From CAYQMF01 sp964418595 (lineage in GTDB: Bacteria > Planctomycetota > UBA1135 > UBA2386): a stretch of DNA of 58,943 nucleotides. The stretch's first letter is position 1; each line of letters opens with the position of its first letter. Shown here piece by piece: positions 42,963 through 49,091 of this stretch. Position numbers and translations under genes: made by a program. The DNA is taken from assembly GCA_964418595.1 (NCBI GenBank), contig CAYQMF010000027.1, positions 1-58,943 on the forward strand. The letters run 5' to 3'. The notes beneath the pieces were generated by a model, which was given only the letters and a program-made list of their open reading frames with translations, was not told the DNA's origin and did no database searches.

Positions 42963-43457
42963 CTACCAGCCGCCGACCGCGGTCACGACCATCGCGTGCG
43001 GCACCGGGTCGCTGTAGTTGAACCCGTTCCACGCGTGGAAGTGCCATAGGGTGAGGCCGGGCGCCCAGCAGTTCGAGCCCGTCACCTGCCCTACCTCGAA
43101 GCTCGTGTAGATGCCACCGAAGCCGTTCATCGAGACGGGCGGGATGGGACGCGAGCTGTGGTTGGGGTTGCACGACTGCTGCTGGCCCCACAGCTCGGCG
43201 CTCCCGACCGCGTTCCACGCGATCGCGTGCACGCGAAGCCTCCGCGTCGTGCCGTTCATGAACGCGAACGAAAGGCCTGACGTGTTGTAGATGGCGAGCC
43301 CGAGCTCGTTGCCGATGGCGATCGGCGCCACCATGTCGCAGTTCATGATAACGTCGCCCCAGCGGAGAAGGCAGCGCTCGCGGGTTGGCATCGTCCAGTA
43401 CGGCGTCTGCGCGGCGAGGGGCGCCGCGAGGAGGAGGGCGAGGGCGAGGAGTTTCAT
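42963..43457 (-). CDS. Small secreted protein of unknown function
   Basis: A 164-residue protein with a clear signal peptide ('LALALLLAAPLAAQTP'), the same 'AQ' style as the host's secreted proteins. The mature part is rich in Trp, Asn, Gly and aromatic residues ('LAIYNTSGLSFAFMNGTT', 'TLWHFHAWNGFNYSD') and is likely an all-beta domain. Three cysteines may include one disulfide. No family recognised. Its ATG overlaps the stop of the upstream membrane-protein gene (ATGA), and it converges with the glycosidase-like gene. It is probably cargo carried by the element rather than a phage function. Confidence 0.65.
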   Translation of the reverse strand: MKLLALALLLAAPLAAQTPYWTMPTRERCLLRWGDVIMNCDMVAPIAIGNELGLAIYNTSGLSFAFMNGTTRRLRVHAIAWNAVGSAELWGQQQSCNPNHSSRPIPPVSMNGFGGIYTSFEVGQVTGSNCWAPGLTLWHFHAWNGFNYSDPVPHAMVVTAVGGW

Positions 43458-43771
43458 TCTTCACCTGGTTGCCGAGGTAACCCACCGGCTTCACGAGCCA
43501 GGGCCCGGTACCGTTCAGGTGTCAGGGTCCCACCTTCAATCTCAACTAGCACCTTCGCGTGGAAGTAGAGCGATCCAGCAAGAGGCATGACGAGTCCGCC
43601 TCTGTTGATCTTTGCCCGCTCCAGCCCTTGCCGGAAGTCCTCGATGGCCAAGTCTGCGGCGGCGCGCATTCGTTCGCGCCGATCCTGCGACCTCGCTTGC
43701 ACCAGTGTTGGTATGAGGGATATCAGTCCACCGACCACAGTGCCAATTAGGACGTAGATCTCGGGTGCCAT
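43454..43771 (-). CDS. Small membrane protein, possibly holin/Rz-like
   Basis: A 105-residue protein with one N-terminal membrane helix ('IYVLIGTVVGGLISLIPTLV') followed by a charged helical domain ('RSQDRRERMRAAADLAIEDF'). The layout, one helix and a basic coiled coil, recalls phage spanin or small holin-linked proteins, but no family match is clear. The stop overlaps the start of the secreted protein gene, so both are coupled. It lies 9 bp downstream of the second recombinase gene. Confidence 0.6.
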   Translation of the reverse strand: MAPEIYVLIGTVVGGLISLIPTLVQARSQDRRERMRAAADLAIEDFRQGLERAKINRGGLVMPLAGSLYFHAKVLVEIEGGTLTPERYRALAREAGGLPRQPGEE

Positions 43772-43780
43772 TGGGGGATC

Positions 43781-44758
43781 TCAAACCTCTACCCGCGTGA
43801 TAGCGCGGGCTCGTGCGTCTTCGCGGTCGTCGAGGTACTGCTTGGCGGAGTTCGCTGAGGACCAGCCGCCGAAGGCAAGGAGTTCGTGGTATCCGGCGCG
43901 CTCGGCGTCGGTGGCGCCGCGGTGGCGCAGGCCGTGCGGCCGGACAGTCGTGCGGATGCCGCAGGCCTTGGCGCGAGCGCGGAGCATGAGGCGAACCGCT
44001 TCGCCGGACATGCGTCCAGGGTGGCACGATAGTGCCGCCCTGGCGCGGTCGAGGCGCTGGAAGACAGCGCCTGGCGCGACGCCGCGGACCTCGAGCCAGG
44101 CGCGGAGCGCGGCCTCGGCCTTGGGGCCGATCGAGAGCTGCGTGAGCTCGCGGCGACCCTTGCGCTTCACGAGGACGGCGCCAGCGACGACGTGCTCGAC
44201 GTCGAGGGCGCAGAGCTCGGCGCGGCGCAGCCCGGCGCCGTGGAGGAGGCGGACGATGGCCAGGTCGCGGACGGCGGCGGGGTCTGGCACGAGCTCCTCG
44301 AGGTGTTCGACGAGCGCCGCGACGTGGTGCCGCTTCGGGCCGGACCGATCGTGCCTGGCTTCGTTGCTCGAGGGGAGAGCCTCGAGGCGCCAGGTGACGA
44401 GCCCGGCGACGCGCGCCATCTTCACGAGGGAGGAGACCGCGGAGAGCATCCGCGTGATCGTGCGCGGTGCGAGACCTCGCGCCTGCAGGTCGGCAGCCCA
44501 GCCGAGAGCGAGGCGCTGCGCCTGTGCGTGTCCGGCGCCGAGCAGGGTGGCGAGGGTGGTGGCGGGCGTGGCGGCGAGCTCGCCGAGGGCCCAGCGGCCG
44601 AAGTCGGTCAGCGCGTGGTCGTAGGCCCGGCGCGTGCCGCGCGCCTTGCCGGCGAGCCAGAGCTCGAGCAGATCGGTGGTCGAGGCCTTCGCGGCGAGCG
44701 CGGCCGCAGGGGTGAACCTCAGAGGGGAAACGGCGCCGAGGGAGGCGACGGCAGTCAT
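43781..44758 (-). CDS. Second tyrosine recombinase inside the element
   Basis: A 325-residue tyrosine recombinase. An N-terminal core-binding SAM-like domain (~25-120) precedes the catalytic domain, with 'LLHGAGLRRAELCAL' (first Arg), 'VLVKRKGRRELTQL' (lysine hairpin), 'RPHGLRHRGATDA' (His-x-x-Arg) and 'FGGWSSANSAKQYLDDRE' (Trp and nucleophile Tyr). It should be active. It sits in the interior of the element next to cargo genes rather than beside an att site, so it may be a XerC/D-like resolvase, a cargo mobiliser, or the remnant of a second element. It is divergent from the prohead operon across 77 bp. Confidence 0.85.
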   Translation of the reverse strand: MTAVASLGAVSPLRFTPAAALAAKASTTDLLELWLAGKARGTRRAYDHALTDFGRWALGELAATPATTLATLLGAGHAQAQRLALGWAADLQARGLAPRTITRMLSAVSSLVKMARVAGLVTWRLEALPSSNEARHDRSGPKRHHVAALVEHLEELVPDPAAVRDLAIVRLLHGAGLRRAELCALDVEHVVAGAVLVKRKGRRELTQLSIGPKAEAALRAWLEVRGVAPGAVFQRLDRARAALSCHPGRMSGEAVRLMLRARAKACGIRTTVRPHGLRHRGATDAERAGYHELLAFGGWSSANSAKQYLDDREDARARAITRVEV

Positions 44759-44835
44759 GGCGAGGGAAGGATCGGGGTTGAGGACGTTCGAGGCCAGCTT
44801 GCGTTCTACTGGCGGGCCCAGCTACCATTCACGGC

Positions 44836-45606
44836 ATGAAGGTTGCCACACAGGATGTCCCATACACGCGCCGTGACTGCGAGCTGGCGCTTTCGGTCCT
44901 GACCACTGCGTCGAGCGGCGACGGAACGCCCCAGGTGGTCACCGACCTTGGTCTGAGCGCCGCACCGCAATGGGGCGAGGTGCTCCCCGGCCTCGATGCG
45001 AAGCTCGAGGCGGCGCGGTTCTTGGTCGCCAAGCTCGAGCGTGCGGTCCATCTCGCGAGGAGCGCGGCGCAGTTCGACCAGTTCGCGATCGAGGACGACG
45101 ACGTGGCCCGCGCGCGGGCCGCGGCGGCAGCGGCTTGCGGCGAGCACTTCCGCGAGTTCCACGACTCGACTCGCACGATCCTCGCTCCCGTCCCGGTGCG
45201 GCAGAGCTGGACCCCAGCGATTGCGGCCGCGGCGGCGAAGCTCGAGCTGGCGCGAGCGCAGGAGCCTCCGGTCGAAGACCTGCGCGCGCGCGTCGCCGCA
45301 GTCGCGGGAGTCGCCGGCATCGACGATGCCCTGGGAGTCACGCTCGCCTTCGACACCGCGCGGTCGGCAATGCGTCGTCAGGGGCGCGTCGCGCTCGGGA
45401 ACCTCGACTCGTTCGTGGTCGGCGCCTATCGCCTCGGCGACGAGGACGTTGCGGTCCGCGTCGCGGTCGCCGATCCGCTCAACGACCCGCATGAGCGACG
45501 GCTGACGCTCGACAGCGTCGCGGAGTGGCGCAACCTCGACCCGGCCGCGTGGGCCCGCGGGGGGGACGCGATCGTGATCCCGGTCGAGGACATCCCGGCG
45601 CGATGA
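44836..45606 (+). CDS. Hypothetical protein, first gene of the prohead-protease operon
   Basis: A 256-residue protein of unknown family, Ala/Arg-rich and mostly helical in the first 150 residues ('LEAARFLVAKLERAVHLARS'), with a beta-rich C-terminal third ('FVVGAYRLGDEDVAVRVAV'). No membrane segment or signal. It overlaps the next gene by 4 bp (ATGA) in a tightly coupled five-gene operon that ends in a prohead protease, so a role in virion assembly is plausible but unproven. Confidence 0.65.
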   Translation: MKVATQDVPYTRRDCELALSVLTTASSGDGTPQVVTDLGLSAAPQWGEVLPGLDAKLEAARFLVAKLERAVHLARSAAQFDQFAIEDDDVARARAAAAAACGEHFREFHDSTRTILAPVPVRQSWTPAIAAAAAKLELARAQEPPVEDLRARVAAVAGVAGIDDALGVTLAFDTARSAMRRQGRVALGNLDSFVVGAYRLGDEDVAVRVAVADPLNDPHERRLTLDSVAEWRNLDPAAWARGGDAIVIPVEDIPAR

Positions 45607-45815
45607 GCGACGCCCGCAGGTGGACCGACGCCGACAGAGCGGCAGCGATGCAGCTCGTCTCGGAGGTCGCGCGAGCGGTCGGAGTCGGCGAGCGCGACCT
45701 CCTCGAGATGGTGCGCACCGGCCGACCGAGCGTCCTCGACGCGCTGCGTCGGCAGGTGCGGCGCCTCGAGAATCACTCGCGGGTGATCCCCTTCACATGC
45801 AAGGGGGCAATGTGA
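45603..45815 (+). CDS. Small helical protein in the prohead operon
   Basis: A 70-residue protein ('WTDADRAAAMQLVSEVARAV', 'LRRQVRRLENHSRVIPF'), predicted helical with a C-terminal coiled coil and no family match. ATG 45603 overlaps the upstream stop (ATGA), and its own stop overlaps the GTG of the next gene. Its place in the operon is the only hint of function. Confidence 0.6.
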   Translation: MSDARRWTDADRAAAMQLVSEVARAVGVGERDLLEMVRTGRPSVLDALRRQVRRLENHSRVIPFTCKGAM

Positions 45816-46147
45816 CCACGCCATTCGACGCCATCGACGCCGCGACGGTCGACCCGCAGATCGTCATCGACCACGTGTCGCTCGTGCGTTGGCCGCGTTT
45901 CGCCTGGGTGGTCACCATCGGCACGGTCTCCGTCGAGTTCGTGCTCGACCCGAGCACCGAACAAGGTCAGGTGCCCGACGGGATGTTCGCCGAGAGCTAC
46001 ATCGTGCGCCCGCACGGCTCCCGCGCGACCGTCTACGAGGAGGGCATGCTCGCCGTGCGTCGGAACTTCGTGAGCGCGCGCGACGTGCTCGGCGCCGCCT
46101 GCAAGATCCTGTCGACGTGGTTCAAGAAGGTGGCCGGCGATGGATGA
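45812..46147 (+). CDS. Hypothetical protein, possible paralogue of its neighbour
   Basis: A 111-residue protein starting with GTG overlapping the upstream stop. It has the pattern 'VSLVRWPRFAWVVTIG', 'VSVEFVLDP' and 'EEGMLAVRRNF', which resembles the next gene's 'VRLTTWPDARWSVRMG', 'VLVEFPGAA' and 'DGGMLEGEKVL'. The two are probably diverged copies of one small beta-rich family. It overlaps the next gene by 8 bp. No function is known. Confidence 0.62.
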   Translation: MTTPFDAIDAATVDPQIVIDHVSLVRWPRFAWVVTIGTVSVEFVLDPSTEQGQVPDGMFAESYIVRPHGSRATVYEEGMLAVRRNFVSARDVLGAACKILSTWFKKVAGDG

Positions 46148-46511
46148 GCCAACGCCGGGCTCCGACCTCGCCGCGGCGCCGGACCACTGCATCCGGCAGC
46201 ACGTGCGCCTGACCACCTGGCCCGATGCGCGATGGTCGGTGCGCATGGGAGGCGTGCTCGTCGAGTTCCCCGGCGCCGCCCACCACGACGGCACCATCCG
46301 CGGCGACCGCTACGAGCTGCGGAACACGATCGACGGCGAGCTGTTCGACGGCGGGATGCTCGAGGGTGAGAAGGTGCTCGTCGCCCTGCGCGAGCTCGCC
46401 GACGACGACCTGCAGCGCCTGGCCAGACAGGTCTGGGCGCTCGCCATCGAGTGCCTGGGCGCCTGGCACCGCCAGCTGCGCCGCGATCACGAGGAGAGTC
46501 AACGACGATGA
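46140..46511 (+). CDS. Hypothetical protein, possible paralogue of its neighbour
   Basis: A 123-residue protein with the same Trp/Gly and 'VEF...GML' spacing as the gene before it, then a C-terminal helix ('LQRLARQVWALAIECLGAWH'). ATG 46140 overlaps the upstream gene; its stop overlaps the prohead-protease ATG by 4 bp. No family recognised; the operon position suggests a phage-assembly or regulatory role. Confidence 0.62.
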   Translation: MDEPTPGSDLAAAPDHCIRQHVRLTTWPDARWSVRMGGVLVEFPGAAHHDGTIRGDRYELRNTIDGELFDGGMLEGEKVLVALRELADDDLQRLARQVWALAIECLGAWHRQLRRDHEESQRR

Positions 46512-47266
46512 CAGAGTCCCGCTATGTGCCGTGCGCGACCGCGGCACCAGAGTCAGTCGACGCACGAAACAGAACACTCACCGCGACGATCACGAGCAAC
46601 GCCGTGGATCGGGACGGGGAGATCGTGGAGCCCACGGCGTTCAAGCAGCGCATCGGCACGTTCCAGAAGAACCCGGTGCTGCTCTGGATGCACAACCCGT
46701 TCGTGCCGCCGATCGGCAAGGTGCTCGACCTGCGCTTCGTCGACAACCGCATCGACGCCACGCTTCGATTCAGCCCCGAAGGGAGGAGCACCCTGGCCGA
46801 TGAGGTGTGGGCGAGCTACGCCGACGGAGCGCTCACCAGCTTCTCGATCGGGTTCCGTGTGCACGAGGTCGATCGCAGTGCGCGCCCGCACCGCATCGTC
46901 GACGCCGAACTCCTCGAGGTCTCCGCGGTGACGGTGCCGGCGAACCCCGAGGCGACTGCGAAGAGCCTCGGCGCCGCGAAGCGACTAGGATTCCTCGCGC
47001 TTCGCGAGGAGCTCAAACACCGCCAGGAGCCAACGGGGGGTGCGCTGCAGGCGACGACTCCAGACCTGTCCTCCCTGGCGGAGTTCGACCGCAACGAGTT
47101 CTGGCGCGCCCTGGCGAAGAGCTGCCTCGAGGAGGTTCACGCACCGACGGACAGGGACCAGATCGAGGCGATGTTCGCGCGACACGCCGCTCGGCGCGCA
47201 CGCGGCGAGACGGCCCGCGCCGAGGTTCAGCGCGCGCTCGGCGGCTGGACGCGGCTCTTGGGGTAG
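46508..47266 (+). CDS. HK97-type prohead maturation protease
   Basis: A 252-residue serine protease of the HK97 prohead (S78/U35) family, which cleaves scaffold and capsid precursors during head assembly. Family motifs are 'AVDRDGEIVEPTAFKQRI', 'NPVLLWMHNPFVPPIGKVLD', 'YADGALTSFSIGFRVHE' (catalytic Ser) and 'LEVSAVTVPANPEA'; the catalytic His is in 'WMHNP'. The C-terminal ~75 residues are a helical extension. Normally a major capsid gene follows directly. Here the next gene is on the other strand, its last 40 bp overlap this gene's end, and no capsid gene is seen anywhere in the element. Confidence 0.88.
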   Translation: MTESRYVPCATAAPESVDARNRTLTATITSNAVDRDGEIVEPTAFKQRIGTFQKNPVLLWMHNPFVPPIGKVLDLRFVDNRIDATLRFSPEGRSTLADEVWASYADGALTSFSIGFRVHEVDRSARPHRIVDAELLEVSAVTVPANPEATAKSLGAAKRLGFLALREELKHRQEPTGGALQATTPDLSSLAEFDRNEFWRALAKSCLEEVHAPTDRDQIEAMFARHAARRARGETARAEVQRALGGWTRLLG

Positions 47267-47835
47267 CCGTCGCCCACAAGCTGGTCGAATCCCTCAGCAA
47301 CGAAGGCAGCGCGCTGGCGGTACAGATCCTCCTTGATGCGCGTCGGTAGATCGGCAACGGTCGGTTTCGGTCCGCCATCCCGCTGAAGGTGTTGGAGGCG
47401 GACCTTGGCAAGGCGCGCTAGATCGTCATCGCTGATCTGCGCAACGGCCGCAAGCGCCTGCGCCTTGGCGCTTCTCGCCAAGTAGTCACCTTGCGCGTTG
47501 AGCGCAGCTTGCGACTGCTCTTGGGCCTCAGCTGTTCGCTTGAGAACGTCCCTCGTCTCGCGCAGCTCGGCCCGTTGCGCCTTCAGCTCCTCGCGCTGCA
47601 GTAGCACGGTGATGATGAGACCGGCAAATGCAAGCGCCGAGAACAGCGCGTTGATCGCGCCGAAGCTGTCTCCCCACTGGCCGCGCGCGTCGGTCTTCCC
47701 CTCGACGAGCGGTCCCCACCAGAACCAGAACGAGAGCCAAACGCCGAGCACAAACGCGAACAGCGACGCGACGATCGTTCGGAACAGCCAGCGAGGCATC
47801 GGAGCATCGCGGCCCTTCTCAGGTGTGCACTCCAT
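47227..47835 (-). CDS. Membrane protein resembling putAbiC (phage abortive-infection family)
   Basis: A 202-residue protein with two N-terminal membrane helices: 'TIVASLFAFVLGVWLSFWFW', then 'FGAINALFSALAFAGLIITV', preceded by 'GQWGDS'. A long coiled coil follows ('QREELKAQRAELRETRDVLK'). The Gly-Asp-x-Phe-Gly loop, second helix and 'LLQREEL' coiled coil match the N-terminal part of the putative abortive-infection family PF16872. Its C-terminal domain is short, so it may be a reduced member. ATG 47835 gives the best topology; ATG 47799 is also possible. It lies antisense against the end of the prohead protease gene, where a capsid gene would be expected. It could act as a superinfection-defence cargo gene. 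Confidence 0.65.
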   Translation of the reverse strand: MECTPEKGRDAPMPRWLFRTIVASLFAFVLGVWLSFWFWWGPLVEGKTDARGQWGDSFGAINALFSALAFAGLIITVLLQREELKAQRAELRETRDVLKRTAEAQEQSQAALNAQGDYLARSAKAQALAAVAQISDDDLARLAKVRLQHLQRDGGPKPTVADLPTRIKEDLYRQRAAFVAEGFDQLVGDGYPKSRVQPPSAR

Positions 47836-47924
47836 CAATGCATTGGAGCGACCCCGGGGATCCCCGCGAAAAAGAAACGCGAGGCCGCCCCGCGGCGCCG
47901 GGAACGCGCGCCCGAAGCGAGGGC

Positions 47925-48848
47925 CTACCCCCGCGGCGCACGGCAGACGCCGCCACCCTTGCGAGAGCGCTTGCGCCCGCACCGCTGACAGCGCCCGGCA
48001 GGGCCCCAGAGGTGAGGTCCGGGGGTTGAGCCCCGGAGGACGGGCGGGGTTCGTTGGCCTCGTCGACGTCGCGTTGTGATTCTCGACCCCCTTCCCCCTC
48101 GGCCGAGGTCTTCGTACCCCCGCCCGTGCGGCGCCGCCACAGTGGGGGGGCGCCGGTGGGCCGAGGTATACCGGTGCTCGGCGAGTGCCTGCTCCGGCGC
48201 CGGTCGCTCGACCTCGCGCACGTGGCGCGCCGCCTCGAGCGCCGCGCCCTCGGCGACCAGCTCGAGGACACCCTCGGCAGCGTCGGTGCCGGTGTTTGCG
48301 ATGCTTGCGCTCTGTGCATTTCTCGCAAGCTTGCCATCGCTGGCGTCCCAGTGCTCGAGGAGCGTGAGGACCACCCCGGCCACCGCGCGCAGCTGCGCTA
48401 CGGCGCTACCGGCTACGACCGGGGCGAACACGCCGAGGAGGTTCTCGAGGAGCGCGCGCTTCACGCCTGGCGCCAGGTCGCTGCGGACCACGTCCTGCAG
48501 CTCGGGCACGGCGCCGGCGAGCATGCGCTGCGTCAGGTCCCGCATCGCCGTCGACCACCAGGCTCGGAAGCGCGCGCACGCGAACCAGCGCACGACGGTG
48601 CGCCTGTAGGAGCCTGTGGCGCGCGCTAGGCGGGCCTGAGACCACATGCAGGCCGGGTCCTCGACGGCAGCCCTCAACGCGAGCTCGTGCCGCGCTGTGG
48701 GCTTCCAGGGCCGTTTGGCGCGAGGGTTCCGGGCGGGCGCCGGCGGGGCCGGGCCGGCGGTGCCGGGCGGCGCGGACGTGTGCGGTGCCCCGCCGCCCGG
48801 GGTGCTCTTCCGCGACCTTCTCGGCCAACTGCCGCTGCCAAGAGACAT
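47925..48848 (-). CDS. Helix-turn-helix protein, possible small terminase subunit
   Basis: A 307-residue protein. After a Pro/Ala-rich leader, residues ~50-100 have a helix-turn-helix-like region ('ALRAAVEDPACMWSQARLA', 'ATGSYRRTVVRWFACARF') as found in small terminase subunits or transposase-like HTH proteins. A helical middle follows ('ALLENLLGVFAPVVAGS'), and the Arg-rich C-terminus has a CxxC ('CQRCGRKRSRKG'). The low-complexity end makes part of this frame uncertain. A small terminase would recognise packaging DNA; the inverted repeat just upstream (48968-49089) would be a logical site. Inference only. Confidence 0.5.
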   Translation of the reverse strand: MSLGSGSWPRRSRKSTPGGGAPHTSAPPGTAGPAPPAPARNPRAKRPWKPTARHELALRAAVEDPACMWSQARLARATGSYRRTVVRWFACARFRAWWSTAMRDLTQRMLAGAVPELQDVVRSDLAPGVKRALLENLLGVFAPVVAGSAVAQLRAVAGVVLTLLEHWDASDGKLARNAQSASIANTGTDAAEGVLELVAEGAALEAARHVREVERPAPEQALAEHRYTSAHRRPPTVAAPHGRGYEDLGRGGRGSRITTRRRRGQRTPPVLRGSTPGPHLWGPAGRCQRCGRKRSRKGGGVCRAPRG

Positions 48849-48967
48849 GCGTCTACCTTACCCCAAGGAGAGCGCGGAGCAGGTGCGTGCGCCGATTCGC
48901 ATCTAGCGTGGCTGAGCGTGGCCGGCCACGCTACTGGTGCGGTGGCAGACGGGCCGCCGCGCTTTCC

Positions 48968-49089
48968 TTCGTTTACTTCGTGCTTCGTAGGAAGAGAGGA
49001 CGAGAGAGTGAGGCAGAAATCAGCACTAAAGAAACGAAGTATTACCTTCCTACATCTCCTTTCTCTCTACGAAGCACGAAGTAAACGAA
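48968..49089. repeat. AT-rich segment bounded by 23-bp perfect inverted repeats
   Basis: Arms at 48968-48990 and 49067-49089 are exact reverse complements over 23 bp, with 76 bp of A/T- and purine-rich sequence between them. Base composition is sharply unlike the GC-rich surroundings. It sits 2 bp after the primase stop codon, in the 243-bp gap that contains no gene. It may be a replication origin, packaging or replication-termination site, terminator, or small MITE-like insertion. Confidence 0.85.
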
Positions 49090-49091
49090 CA

